Positions 12,446 through 23,007 of a stretch of 64,000 nt of DNA are shown here, piece after piece. Where the stretch lies: positions 5,073,733 through 5,137,732 of the forward strand of contig NC_089175.1 of assembly GCF_947507565.1 (NCBI RefSeq), in the 5' to 3' direction. This DNA is from Oscarella lobularis (Eukaryota > Porifera > Homoscleromorpha > Homosclerophorida > Oscarellidae). Below the pieces are notes generated by a model that made no database searches, was not told the origin of the DNA, and worked only from the letters and a program-made list of their open reading frames with translations. How positions within the stretch are numbered: the stretch's first letter is position 1; the number at the start of each line of letters is the position of its first letter. Made by a program: the position numbers and the translations under genes.

Positions 12446-12447
12446 TT
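12386..12447 (+). repeat. TTTA microsatellite in ADAM copy 1 stalk-membrane intron
   Basis: About 15 tandem ttta units fill the polypyrimidine side of the intron just before the membrane-span exon. The same intron in the intact paralogue has about eight units (28016-28050). Confidence 0.85.
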
Positions 12448-13080
12448 TTCTTTGTGCCTAGAAGGTGGTGGCATGACTTTTGCTCTGGCTATTGGACTTC
12501 CGGCTATTGCTCTATTGCTGATTTTTGTGATAACTGTCATTTGCTTGCGAAGAAGACGACAAACGGTAAATATTGCAAAAGGAAAGGGCGATGATCCAAA
12601 GTACTATTCCCCTAAACAAAAGTGGCAAATGGCTGACATGGATGAAACAATAACCACGCAAATGAGACTCGAAACGCTGTCTAGCAAAACGGCCGAAAAT
12701 CCAGCTTATTCTAGCGTTGATCCAGTGCACAAAACGGCCACAGCTTATTCCAGCGTTGTTGCAGTCGATCCAGTGCACGAAGCGGCTGAAAATCCAGCTT
12801 ATTCTAGCGTTGTTGCAGTCGATCCAATATACGCTACTGTTTTAGAAAATGAGAGCCGCTAGGCTGAACGTAGACTGTGATGGGGAAAAGTCGCCGTACA
12901 GTGAAAATGAAAATCCAGCATGCGGGCCTCCTTGATCGAAATTATGACAAAGGTGCATGCTTAGGGGCCCATGCTTATTAGTCTCTTCTTCTATCTATGG
13001 TCATACTGTACTTTGTGTTGTATTTATCCCCAGACACACATAACACGTGATACGTAAGATGTCCGGATATCAGGTCTGAT

Positions 13081-13829
13081 ATTCTGTCTTCGACGTTCGC
13101 CGCTGCTTTCTTTCTCGCCTCTCTCTTTCGTCCCCGTCTCGTCGCCGTAAACAGTGGATCAACGATTTCTTTGAGCACTAAACAACTGCAGCGCTCTCCG
13201 CTTTCTCGCGCTCCAGTCGACGTGCGGCGTCGTCGAACCGCCTCGCGTCGCGTGCAACGCGATGACGCCGTCGATCTACACGCACCGACGCGAATTCGAT
13301 CGTCTCGCCTTTGTCGTCGAATCGGACGCCGGTAAGACGATCGCTATCGAACGCGTGCTCGTGCGCGTCGAGAAAACAAATCGACGACTTGTCGCGCTCG
13401 AACCGCCGTCGCCGAAGCCGTCGATCCCGTTCAATATTCGCATCAAGACTTCGACGACGAAGAGGGCGGTACCGGTTCGACGCCTTCTACGCTATCGACG
13501 CTACGCCTGCGATCCCTGCCTGCGATCTCTCAACGAGCGTCGGACTCGTCTACGATCACGGATCCCGCTATCTTCCCCTAAGCATCTCCTCTTACATCTA
13601 TGCCCTAAGGATCTGGCTCTCGTCTCGCCTACTCTACGACTTTCTACGCGTCGTTACGCCGCCGTCGAGAGGCGAAACGACACTGGAACTCAATTCGACG
13701 GCATCGTTGACTCTAAACGTGAATCAACGATCGACTACGCCGATTCTTTTGACCGAATTGTCGACGAGCGTCGACGACGATGCGATCGTGTTCCGACGAA
13801 GCGAGGCGCCTTTTTACGGCTGATTGGTT
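13081..13829 (+). pseudogene. FREM/FRAS-like 5' end relic 2
   Basis: It matches the intact FREM-like gene from just after its start codon to about codon 275 (similarity ends at ttttacggctgattgg). Large internal deletions are seen: the signal-peptide to CGVV region is shortened near 13130-13165, the VAKNETCFFDFDD segment is missing near 13445, and there is an inserted stretch at 13585-13605. The frame is broken repeatedly. It lies just downstream of ADAM copy 1, the same order as the intact ADAM and FREM genes. Confidence 0.85.
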
Positions 13830-14220
13830 CATGACTTGGGTCAAAGCACCCCTAATTATTTCTGGTATGGGGACAGCATCGTGCTTTCACTGTAGGAAGA
13901 TTCTCTCCCGTTGGTCGATTCGTCGTTCCAAGAAAAGGAAGGACTCGCTGTTCCACAAGTTTCTGAGGCTTTCGGCGCCTGAAAGACATCCGAAACGAGT
14001 TGCCTTTTCCGATTTTCGAAAACTACGGCCATGACCCAGGTACGGTTTGGGCACTTTGGGGGCCCCATCCTACTTCCCACCTGAAAATCGGGATGTGAGG
14101 GCTTGCCGCTACTATACCGGCGAGCAAAAGCTCCAAGAACTTAGCATTGAGTGATTGATTGTAAGTATAGGCAGCCGATGGGGCTCTTTTTGCCCAAGCT
14201 CACTCGCTGCTGATCAGCAA

Positions 14221-14810
14221 AATGACGACGCCCGTTGACGCTGTGAATCGATTGATAACGAAGAATTCCACCCCGACGATCGATTGAGAAACTTTCTCTC
14301 CACCGATCTAGCAGGTTCTATTCTAACCGCTTTGTTATTTTCCTGGTATTTTCTCGTCCAGGCGAACATTCTATTGGGACTAAACGCCCTTCACTACGTA
14401 GCAAGAAAGCTGTTCAAGACGGCGGAGGAAGCGCACGAGTGGCTCGACTACAACATCAACGATGTCTGTACACACGTCGGATACGAGAAAAATTGATAGC
14501 TAACAGGTTCAGGTCGGCTCCTGGCGTCCTATTCACTTCGCGTGCAAGTGGGGAAATGCGTTTGGCTTGCAGTGGCTACTACGTCATGGTGCGGAGGTCA
14601 ATTTTGAAACTCGGGCACGTCTCGCAGTCTCATTGTTACGCTAAAAATTATTTGTAAATTTTTTAGGGTAGATACACGCCGTATTTGTATGCATGTCATG
14701 ATGCGCCAGTTCCGTCAATAGATTTTGGCTGTGATTTGAAGAGAGTTCAGCAGCAGCAACAGCTATGGTGCTACCCCACAGTCAATAATTTAATTGACGT
14801 CTGGCTGGAT
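14221..14810 (+). pseudogene. CARD-ankyrin gene relic A
   Basis: Begins atgacgacgcccgttgacgc and continues through blocks related to the ankyrin part of the gene at 1256: RNFLSTD (compare RFLSTEKGF), LNALHYVARKLFKTAEEAHEWLDY (first 20 residues are the best part), and TPYLYAC-like sequence near 14670. There is a TGA near 14284 and broken frames between blocks, so it cannot make the parental protein. It is most similar to relic B at 23008. Confidence 0.7.
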
Positions 14811-14819
14811 GGTCTCGCG

Positions 14820-15020
14820 CTTCTCTAAAGAACGGTCGCCCTAAAGACGCACTAGTGGCCTCTTTATGAGTTCGCCACGTACTTCGTTTCGTTTGCGATC
14901 CTGCTTCTGGCTTCGATTCTATTTGAGACATCTCGAGGAGAAAAAGGTAGACCACTCAGACTTACCCCAAGCGGGGAGGATGCTTAGTATACGGAGTCAT
15001 CCGCTCTAACTTCAAAGGTG
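14820..15020 (+). pseudogene. ADAM 5' end relic
   Basis: Contains the ADAM signal exon (ATG at 14866) with a 7-base loss after CCACGTA that shifts the frame, then the donor region gaaaaaggtagaccactcag and the start of the next exon (gatgcttagtatacggagtc). Similarity to the other ADAM copies then ends. This is a third ADAM copy reduced to its 5' end. Confidence 0.8.
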
Positions 15021-15634
15021 AGAAACAATGAGCGATCTCCGGACGATCGATCTATGGGCAAGTGACAACTGGATGTGAAGTTGCTCAGCACTTGCGGTGA
15101 TTTGTCCTGCGCAAGCGATTAATTATTAATTAATTGATTAATGAATCCCGCTCTTTAGATAATTTGTCGCCGCGACGAGGCGCCTCCGAGTCTGGAACGT
15201 CTTTTAAAAGCCCATTATGCGATTTGCTTTAGAAAGGGCGTCCACAAAAAGGGAGGGAGCAGAAGCGGGGGGCGGCGGCTATTTAACGAAATGCGGTATA
15301 TACAGCACTCAACACTCAGCACCGCGACACTTCACTCGTCATAGTCTGGTGTCTCCTCAGCAAACATTTCTTTCATTCTGTAGGTGCATAATCCGAAAAG
15401 AATTGCTCACGCCAAGCTTCCGATTTGCGTTCATTTGCAGCAGAAACCGAAGAACAAAAATCAAGTGGATTCTCAATGAAATTATATAACGTTACCAAAC
15501 GCTACTTCAGTTTTGTTTCTCAAGGTAAGAAGCGTGCACGATTGGGCTCGATACCGGCTATACGTAGGCCTTAGCAGGAAGTGTACCGTGTATTTACTCT
15601 AATAAACGCCGTCCTCTAATAAACGACGCACTAT
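15021..15634. other. Spacer and possible promoter of the FN3 gene
   Basis: No gene is recognised. An AT-rich patch with nested attaatt repeats lies near 15118-15145, and tatatac at 15297 is a possible TATA element. The function is not established. Confidence 0.35.
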
Positions 15635-17943
15635 ATGAACAACTTTGATTTAGAACGCAAGATTTTGAGTTTCATCTTCTGGACTGCCTTTTTGAAGATC
15701 GTCGGATCCTCAGCAGCGCCAGCACCTCAGCCTCCAAGTGGCTTGATCGTCACAGCGCTGTGTGACAGCTGCTCTCCAGCTCAGCTTCGTGTGCAGTGGG
15801 AAGCCCTTCCAAAATCTGATGGCATAACTGCATATGAGATAAACTACAGCGGAGAAGAGTTTGATACCGATTTGCGTTCTGCTAACGCGAGCGGAAACGT
15901 CAACTTTACTGCTCTTGTACACTTGGAAGAATTTGTCGTTTATGACGTCCGAATTCGTGCCTATTCTCAAGGTGGTCCGAGCCCTTTCTCTCCATATCGG
16001 TCTGCAAGAACTTACGCAGGTTAAATTTGTTCTATTTACTGTTCAGTTATAAGGCACAATTTAATTAATTAGCTCCCAGCCGTAAACCCACCGTTGTCTC
16101 TATCGAAAACGTAAATGTGACGTCCTGTCAAACGAGCTGCGTTAGAGTCACTTGGTCCAATCCAGCTCAACAGGATGTTAATGGACTGTACTACGCGACT
16201 CAAATTCTTTGGCGCGCCGTAAATCCATCGTACATTACCTGTTTTGGCGACGACGGAGTTACTTTTGCAACGGTACGAAATGAAACGGACACGGCAGCTA
16301 CTATATGCATCTTGAAAAGGTTTTATGCAGATAGACATATACTTTTTCATAGCTATTGGCATTACTCTTTTTTTGTTCGTCTGCTGACTAAAGACTTGCC
16401 TGTGCCTTCAACGCCGGAAGTCGTTTATGGAAAAACTGTCTACGGCGACAGGGACGACGGAACGATTTTAACTTCCGAAAACAGTAAGGTTCTTATTTAC
16501 ATACCTTACATTTTAGCTAAGCGTACCACAGCATATCTTCAGTGAGTTCGTGTGACAGCGAATGCCCATCTAAAATTTAGAATTTCTGCCGTTTTTATTA
16601 TGGTCGGACTCGTTTAGATGAGGAGTTGTTATCTACAAACGTGTATAGCCTTTGCTCAGTGTAACCTGTGATCAGTGTAAACGATGCCTTCTTTTTTTAA
16701 TTTTAGAGCCGAGCGGAGCTCCTCAAAATGTAACCGTTTCGGCAGTACCAGGACGAAAAGAGCTTTTTGTGAAGTGGAGAGAACTGCGGTGCTTTGAAAC
16801 CAACGGTAAACTAAACAGGTATGTCGTTTACTTCACCGCAAACAACAGCACTGTGAAGTCATTAGACGTATCTCCCGAGTCTACGGTGTGTGCAAATTCT
16901 TGCAAAAGCTTAGATACGCGATAATAGTGCACTCTTATTCAGAGTGTTACTCTATCATACCTTGAGTCATTTACGCAGTACTCAGTGTGGGTGCAGGCTT
17001 TCACTGGTCGAGGAGGCGGTCCTTTTACCTCAGTTGTTCAGGCTATGACTTCCAGAGGTAAAACCATATAAAATTTGGTGGCTAAAACGTAGAAAAGCTT
17101 TGTTCCCTTTCTATAAAAGTAGTGTGTGGGTGTTTCTCTGCGGGTTCTGTCAATCAAACTTGTAGCGATGTAACGGGGCAGTGTCCATGCAGAAAAGGCG
17201 TCGAAGGACGAAATTGCGACATCTGCACACTATCTGGGAAACGCTTCTCTGACATCAGCGAATGCTTCGGTCAGTGCAACCCTTACTGCCTATTGCGCTC
17301 AATTTATACCTCGTCGACTGCTTCGCCAGGTACAACGCCGTCAGTAACTACAGCCGCGCCGACGACTGCGACGGCTTCAGCTCGTTCAGCAAAACCCGGT
17401 TTGGTAACGACAGCTGTGCAAACGACTGCCATGCCAGCAACCGTAGAGCCTACGAAGAAAGAGCCAGCGACTGTTCCCAACGAGCCAGATATCGTTGTCG
17501 ATGCCAAAAATTCCACATGGATAAGAGTAAAATGGTCTGTAATTCCTAATGGTGTTTTGACCAGCGTCGAAGCAAGCATTTCGTCCGGAAAGGAAGTCGT
17601 CAAAAACACAAGCAACGTCACGGGTGTATTTGAGTTCGGTGGTCTTGTACCGTACCGTATCTACACCATACGAGTACGCGCTTATTCCGACGTGGGAGCA
17701 AGTGGAATTGGCCTGACGAATGTCTCAACGTGCGAAGCAGGTTTTGAAAGAATTTATTACGTGTCAACCTGTACATGTATTTATTTTAATCGTTTAGCTC
17801 CTTTGACAGCGCCTATGATTCACAGGTGTCAACCTCTCCGGACAGACAGCTCTGACGATGAGCGAAGAGAAATTCGACTAAACTTTTCAGGCATTCGTAC
17901 ACGAGCGGAATGGCCAGACGTCGAGACAGCCGCCAGGCATTGA
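15635..17943 (+). CDS. FN3 and laminin-EGF extracellular protein, multi-exon
   Basis: Starts at ATG 15635 with a hydrophobic leader (ILSFIFWTAFLKIVGSSAAP). Exon 1 (to 16019) holds one fibronectin type III domain. Exon 2 (from 16073) holds a second and ends near a GTAAGG at 16486. Exons at about 16707-16887 and 16943-17057 make a third (GAPQNVTVSAVPGRKELFVK, then GRGGGPFTS). Exon 5 (about 17121-17739) has a laminin-type EGF module (CGCFSAGSVNQTC, GQCPCRKGVEGRNCD), a Thr/Ala-rich stretch with TTPSVTTAAPTTAT, and a fourth FN3. The last exon (17798-17943) starts in frame but soon becomes unlike FN3 and stops, with no membrane span. It therefore looks 3'-truncated compared with receptor-like FN3 proteins. 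It is probably secreted or matrix-associated; the exact family is unknown. Confidence 0.65.
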
Positions 17944-18245
17944 GTGTCTATGCTTAGGTGAATATTTTTAGCAAGCGTTGTTGGTACTGTATGTTATTCA
18001 GAGCGCAAAGATCGAGACGTCACGGTGCTTCTTCGACTTCGTTGGAGGACGACATGACGAAATTTGCGAGGAGAGCAGCCGCGCGTAGATTGACGGCGTC
18101 GATCGTCGCGATCTGCAAGCAACGGTGGTCCTAGCTGCTATATCGTTTCTATTCGCTAGAAGGCTCTTGAGTCATTTTTGAGACGAGTGACGCGCTTATC
18201 ATGACAATAGAGACTAAAACGTACAACTCGAGTTCGGGGCGCGCA
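17944..18245. other. Spacer, nothing recognised
   Basis: It separates the FN3 gene from the convergent CTHRC1-like gene. The last 80 bases (gagtcatttttgagacgagtgacgcgc and onward) recur downstream of the other CTHRC1-like copies and belong to their duplicated unit. Confidence 0.5.
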
Positions 18246-18857
18246 TCACGTAATCACGGCTGGATATTCTTCAATGATAATGCGAGACACGGTTGACCAG
18301 CCGTTATGTACGCTTGCCCTGGGGTAGTTGTGGCATGCTCCGACGCGAACAGCGACATCCACTGGCCCAGCTGGCAGGTTGTCGCAAATGCCTACGATTT
18401 CACGATGACGACCTGTACTCAGCGAATTGATTTTCGTCTCATCGCCGTGCACGATTCCTTCGATAGTGTCGGGGGAAGTGCATTCGTTTCCATTGAAAGT
18501 GATGTACCATTTCGCGCAGCACACTGACGAATAGCAATCTCCATCCATAGTGGCAGCGTACGTCACTTTGAGCGCCGAGTTACTGGATTTCTTTGTTATA
18601 GAACACGACTATTGTTTCACAGAAATTTCTAAAATATTCTCTTTTTCTAGAATCGAATTCTTTAATACCCCAATAGCTCCAAATGACCGGGCTGTGTATT
18701 TCTTCCAAGCGCATTGGTTCCAGTTCTATAGCACATTATTAGCATTAGTAGCATGGCCTACTGTTTCAACTTGGCTTACGGTTGGACTGCAAGCCTGAAC
18801 AACGACGCTCAGGTAAAACGAAGCGAACCAAAGCAGAAGGCCGACGGTTGAAAGCAT
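18246..18857 (-). CDS. CTHRC1-like secreted protein, copy 1
   Basis: Start codon at 18857 (minus strand) with signal peptide MLSTVGLLLWFASFYLSVVV. Three exons are inferred. The first ends at a GTAAGC donor after ACSPT (54-bp intron). The second encodes NWNQCAWKKY. After a short intron the third runs from SCSITKKSSNSALKVTY to YPAVIT and the stop at 18246. The last part matches the C-terminal region of collagen triple helix repeat-containing 1: CCAKWYITFNGNEC, then ICDNLPAGPVDVAVRVGAC and WSTVSRIIIEEYP (vertebrate CTHRC1 has CCQRWYFTFNGAEC and SVSRIIIEE). There is no collagen Gly-X-Y stretch, so this is a short secreted protein carrying only the C-terminal domain. In vertebrates CTHRC1 is linked to matrix remodelling and Wnt/PCP signalling; its role here is unknown. 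Confidence 0.8.
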
Positions 18858-19692
18858 CGTTGGAATGACTTGATCGTTGGCAATGAACACTGGGTCTTTC
18901 GGCTACTGCTTTAGAAAGCAAGAGCCTGGTTAGATAACATCAGCGTTGATTCGCAAGCCTAAATAAGCTTCGTTTAGCACACAAAACCCCGGCTTCCGCT
19001 AAAACGACCGCAGTCGAAAGCCAAATACTAGATAAGCTCCGAGTCGGGAGGTTCGTCGCCGCCTAGTTTCGAAAGCGGCTTCCTCGATCAAGCGCCAGAC
19101 CATATTGAGTCGAGGCCAGAGCCATCATGCGCCATTGATGCCTCTTTTCGTTCTCTTTTCGTTCGGTATTATCACGTTAAGCGGAGAACGTTTGGCAGCA
19201 GAAAGAGTTTTGCGCCTCGGACACTTGCTCTCAGACGGTGAATCATTCAGTGGAGACGTTAAGGCGTTGTCGTACAGTCAAGTAAAGGGTGCAGGCATCT
19301 AGCCGTGCTCCGATTCCGGGGGTAGCACTGTAGATGTATTTATTTTCTCTATGGCTGTGAGCATTTCCTCCTGCTGATGTCGTCGCGGCTTTACTCCGCC
19401 GCAAGCATTATAATTCCTTCAGCCGCTGGAACTTCAGGTGGATCGAGTCAACCGAACGGCCTATATACGTGGGGAAGAACTACTACTGTAGTATCCATAC
19501 ACTGTAGTACACATGTACCTTACGCAATTGAGTGTGGCTGATTCGCGCACACGTGCAAATTAGCTTTTGGGCGCGCGTCACTAGAAGCTTGGGTCATTTT
19601 TGCAATGCGCTCATCATGCACTGACGCGCCGATCATGACAGCAGCACGCCAATCACATAGACTAAAACGTACAACTCAAGTTCGGGCTCGCA
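18858..19692. other. Repeat-unit spacer between CTHRC1-like copies
   Basis: It contains sequence recurring between the other copies: gcttcctcgatcaagcgcca with attgatgcctctt near 19078-19145, and cgcgcgtca with gggtcatttttg near 19570-19610. An ORF at 19105-19302 lies in this repeated block and is not conserved in frame, so I do not call it a gene. Confidence 0.6.
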
Positions 19693-20345
19693 TCACGGGT
19701 TCACTGCCGGATATTCTTCAATGATTATTCGAGACACGGTTCCCCAGCCAGAATGTTTAGTTATAGTACCGTAGGTACAGTGGGAGCAGTCTGGATCTCC
19801 GAAGCGGCAGTCTCCGACGCGAACATCGACATTAACTGGCCCAGCTGGCAGGTTCTCGCAAATGCCTACGATTTCACGATGACGATTTGTACTCAGCTGA
19901 TTGTCTTGTCTATCGATGACGTGCACGACTCCATCGATAGTGTTGGGTGAAGTGCATTCGCTTCCATTGAAAGTGAAGTACCATTTCCCGCAGCACAATG
20001 TCCCCGAGCAATATACACTCATAGTGGCAGCGTACGTCACTTTGAGCGCCGAGTTGCACGATTTCTTTGTTATATTGCACGTCTAGTATGCGACGGGGGG
20101 AAAAGAATCTTTAAAAATGTTTTGTTCCAGAATCAAATGCTCGAATACCTTAACAGTCCCTACTTTCTGACTTCGGTACTCCTCCCAAGTGCATTGCTTC
20201 CAGTTCTAGCACATGATGCATCATTCAGATTTAGTGACATACAGTACAGTAGTAAAATTACTGTTTCAACTTAGTCGCAAGCATGAACATGGACGCTCAG
20301 GTAAAACGAGGCGAAGCAAAGCAGAAGGCAGACGGTTGAAAGCAT
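19693..20345 (-). pseudogene. CTHRC1-like copy 2, probably broken
   Basis: Signal peptide from 20345 (MLSTVCLLLCFASFYLSVHV), but the first exon runs into TAA right after HACD. Compared with copy 1, the bases holding the GTAAGC donor have been lost. The downstream exons are well preserved: NWKQCTWEEYRSQK, then CNITKKSCNSALKVTYAATM, CCGKWYFTFNGSEC, GICENLPAGPVNVDVRVGDC and a C-terminus WGTVSRIIIEEYPAVNP ending at 19693. It also has an insertion (RFGDPDCSHCTYGT) absent from copies 1 and 3. An unseen alternative first exon could rescue it. Confidence 0.65.
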
Positions 20346-20897
20346 CGCTGTTTCTGAGAATGACTTGATCTGGCAATGAACGCCGGATCTTCCGGCTACT
20401 GCTTTTAGAAAGCAAACGTCTGGTTCGATTTATAACATCAGTCGTTTTAATTAAGTTCTGTAAAATCTCGCGGGCCTAGCGAACTTGAACCGATTAGCTA
20501 AAAGGAAGCCCGGGTTTTGTGTGCTAAACGCAGCTCGTTTAGATACGAATGAAATCCGTGGCCGGTGACCCTTTTAGCGGAAGCCAAAACAGTAAATAAG
20601 CTCACAGACAACTTGAAGGCGGTTTCCTCGATCAAGCACCACGCCGCATTCGGTCAAAGGCCACCGCAGACATTGATGCCTCTTTCGTTCGACGATGGGC
20701 TTATGGATTGCGTTGAAATGGGGTTACGATATCGCCGTCCTCGCGCACACGTGCAATTAACTTTTCGGCGCGCGTCGTTATAGAAGCTCGGGTCATTTTT
20801 GAGACCAGTGATTTTGCAGACGCGCTTGCTATGCACTGACGCGCCGATTCATGACACAATCACATATACTAAAATGAATACAACTCGCATCACTGGA
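20346..20897. other. Repeat-unit spacer between CTHRC1-like copies 2 and 3
   Basis: No gene. It shares blocks with 18870-19690 and 21520-21860, including aagcaaacgtctggttcgat, gtttcctcgatcaagc and cgcgcgtcgttatagaagct, which mark the boundaries of the tandemly duplicated unit. Confidence 0.6.
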
Positions 20898-21504
20898 TCA
20901 CGCGTTCGGATATTCTTCAATGATTATACGAGACACAGTTCCCCAGCCAGAATGTTTGCTTGTAGTATTGTAGTAGGTACAGTCTCCGACGCGAACAGCG
21001 ACTTCAACTGGCCCAGCTGGCATGTTCTCGCAAATGCCTACAATTTGACGATGACGACGTGTACTCAGTTGATTGTTATTTTTGTCGTTGACGTGCACGA
21101 TTCCTTCTACAGTGTCGGGGAAAGAGCATTTGTTTCCATTGAAAGTGAAGTACCATTTTCCGCAGCACGATGTCCCCGAGCAATATACACTCATAGTGGC
21201 AGCGTACGTCACTTTGAGCGCCGAGTCGCACGATTTTTTTGCTATACTGCACGTCTATTATACGACAAGTATCTTGAAAAATGTCTTGTTCCAGAATCAA
21301 ATGCTCGAATACCTTAACAGTTCCCTCTTTCTGAATTCGATACTCCTTCCAAGTGCATTGCTTCCAGTTCTGGCACATTTGCATCGGATTTACTGACATA
21401 ATAGTAAAAAGTGGGCTTACTGTTTCATTTTGGCTGCATGCCTGAGCATGAACGCTCATGCAAAACGAAGCGAAGCAAAGCAGAAGGCGGGCGATTGAAA
21501 GCAT
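20898..21504 (-). CDS. CTHRC1-like secreted protein, copy 3
   Basis: Start codon 21504 with signal peptide MLSIARLLLCFASFCMSVHA. Exon 1 ends at ACSQNET before GTAAGC. A 51-bp intron follows (a multiple of three with no stop, so the frame also reads through). Exon 2 encodes NWKQCTWKEYRIQKEGTVK. A short intron (GTATTC to ATAATAG) leads to exon 3: TCSIAKKSCDSALKVTYAAT, CCGKWYFTFNGNKC, ICENMPAGPVEVAVRVGDC and WGTVSRIIIEEYPNA, stop at 20898. The exon structure was inferred by aligning the three paralogues. Domain content is as in copy 1, with all the characteristic cysteines present. Confidence 0.8.
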
Positions 21505-22215
21505 CGTTGTTTCTGAGAACGACTTTATCGAGTGAACACTGGGTCTTCCGGCTACTTCTTTTAGAAAGCAAACGCCTGGTTCGATTTATAACATTAGCAT
21601 TGATTTAGGCCTCTGTAAAATGTGTGGGCCTAGACTTGAACTGACCTCATTAGACGGAAGCCCGGGGCTTGTGTGTCGGTTCGTCGCCTCCTTATTCTGG
21701 CTTCCGCTAAAAGGGATCACTCAGTGTTTATAGTATCTATAATGAGCTTCGTTTAGCGCAAGTTAGTTAGTAGACTTGAAGGCGGTTTCCTCGATCAAGC
21801 GTCATGTACCATACTATAGTATTGGGTCAAAAGTCAGCTCGGGCATTGATGCCTCTTACGCATTCGGCGATGCCGACGATACCGCTCAGACTGACTCACG
21901 AAGCGGATCAATACTCTGCTAAATTTTGGAAAGAGTTAGCAGAAGTTTGCAGCAAGTTTGCTGTCTGTGCCTTGGAATTTTTATTGGAACTTGAAGAACT
22001 TTTAGCTGCGGCGAAGATCGGCTAATTAATTGATGGCAATGAACCTGCAACCAACCGAAAGTGACACTGAGATCGCACGGGAGACTGTCTCCTTTGCTAG
22101 CTTTGAGATCACGGTGGTACGCAAAAACAAATTTGCTACTTGTCTGCATTACTAGCTTAGAATTGTTTCCATGATTCGGAAAACTGCTTTTTTTGCTAAG
22201 GTGGAATTGTCTTTT
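21505..22215. other. Spacer after the CTHRC1-like cluster
   Basis: It begins with the duplicated upstream block of the CTHRC1-like unit (to about 21860), then unique sequence. An ORF at 21804-22025 ends in a Leu/Glu-rich stretch but has no recognisable domain and no sign of conservation. Nothing is called. Confidence 0.45.
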
Positions 22216-22259
22216 GTTCTAAAAATTTACGCCGAGTTTTCAAGTTTATTTTCCCACCC

Positions 22260-22532
22260 ATGAAGAGACGGCGTCATGCAGACGACTTGATGAGGGCATG
22301 TGCGGCTGTCGACGGGAAGATATTGCTATTGCATGCGCTTGGCATTAGCAATGACGTCCGCAACCTCACTCGCGGTAGCTTCTCTCGTATGCTCAAGGTT
22401 CTGGAGGTGTGGAGGAAGCAAGCAGTATCGACAGTAGGTCAGCTTCTACGCTGGTTCAATGAGTTTGGTATCAACCGAAGATCTATCGAAGAGAAATTTC
22501 AACAACACTGTCAGTATGGACGTCCTCACTAG
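22260..22532 (+). CDS. Small death-domain-like protein, single exon
   Basis: An ORF of 90 residues from ATG 22260 (MKRRRHADDLMRACAAVDGK). Its C-terminal half, MLKVLEVWRKQAVSTVGQLL then RWFNEFGINRRSIEEKF, resembles helices 4-6 of a death domain: a Trp in helix 4/5, then a Leu-rich helix and a final amphipathic helix. It could be a stand-alone death-fold adaptor or an exon or fragment of a larger gene. Near-identical 27-base direct repeats (aaaaatttacgccgagtttt and onward) lie upstream at 22216 and downstream at 22616. Moderate confidence that it is coding, lower for the fold. Confidence 0.45.
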   Translation: MKRRRHADDLMRACAAVDGKILLLHALGISNDVRNLTRGSFSRMLKVLEVWRKQAVSTVGQLLRWFNEFGINRRSIEEKFQQHCQYGRPH

Positions 22533-23007
22533 GAATCGCACGCAAGGCGGCGTCTGTAAGAGGTCTTCTTTTTGGTCTTCTTTTTATGTGCTAGATGGAA
22601 TAGTTCGATTTTTATTTAAAAATTTACGCCGAGTTTTTAAGTTTGAGCAAAAGCGAGGTCAGGTCTGGTAGCAAGGCTGTGGGTTACTGTTGACGCAGAT
22701 AACCTGCTACCTCCGGACCTTGCTTACTTAGTGATGTTTGACTAGCTTTCTTATACATCGGTTCTTACAGGTATACCTAATGGTGGGTGATGAAGCAAAG
22801 CTAGGCCGTAACAGAGTGACTCTTGCATCGCATAGCGTGTCTTGCTCTGCATAGAACGCTTCTAACACAAATTTTCTGACAGCGTAGGTCAAGGTAGAAT
22901 GCAAGAAAGAGCTGCTTTGGACAGATGATGTTGACGTCATCACTGGGGGGAGTGGTCGTTCGATTTACGATAGTTTCTGTTTTAGAAGCTTCGTCGTGCT
23001 GAGCAGC
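22533..23007. other. Spacer, nothing recognised
   Basis: Contains the downstream copy of the aaaatttacgccgagttttt repeat (22616) and short unconvincing ORFs on the minus strand. No gene is supported. Confidence 0.5.

Larger units (their letters stand above)
5639..12862 (+). pseudogene. ADAM-like metalloprotease copy 1, decayed (HALGH active site)
   Basis: The signal exon [20 protein letters not shown] starts at 5639. Prodomain, reprolysin, disintegrin, ADAM-cysteine-rich and EGF exons follow, then a Thr-rich stalk (11941-12350), a membrane span (near 12475-12550) and a cytoplasmic tail. Compared with the copy at 24154 it has three kinds of damage. A net 4-base loss near 5990-6020 shifts the prodomain frame. 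The zinc motif reads HALGHNLGMLHGD (7401-7439), so the catalytic Glu is Ala at 7404-7406. An internal tandem duplication spans 11037-11200. The intron between the ECDC exon (about 7760-7830) and the ECG disintegrin exon (10723) has grown to about 2.9 kb with repeats. The last exon is still open (about 12461-12862), encoding the membrane span and an NPAY-repeat tail. It is either a pseudogene or, if the frameshift is spurious, a catalytically dead pseudoprotease. Confidence 0.8.

Noticed and set aside
12364..12450. Repeated YLFI ORF
   Set aside because: Translation of the TTTA microsatellite in an intron.
19105..19302. 65-residue ORF with a hydrophobic start
   Set aside because: It lies in the repeated spacer of the CTHRC1-like unit; the frame is not kept in the sister copies.
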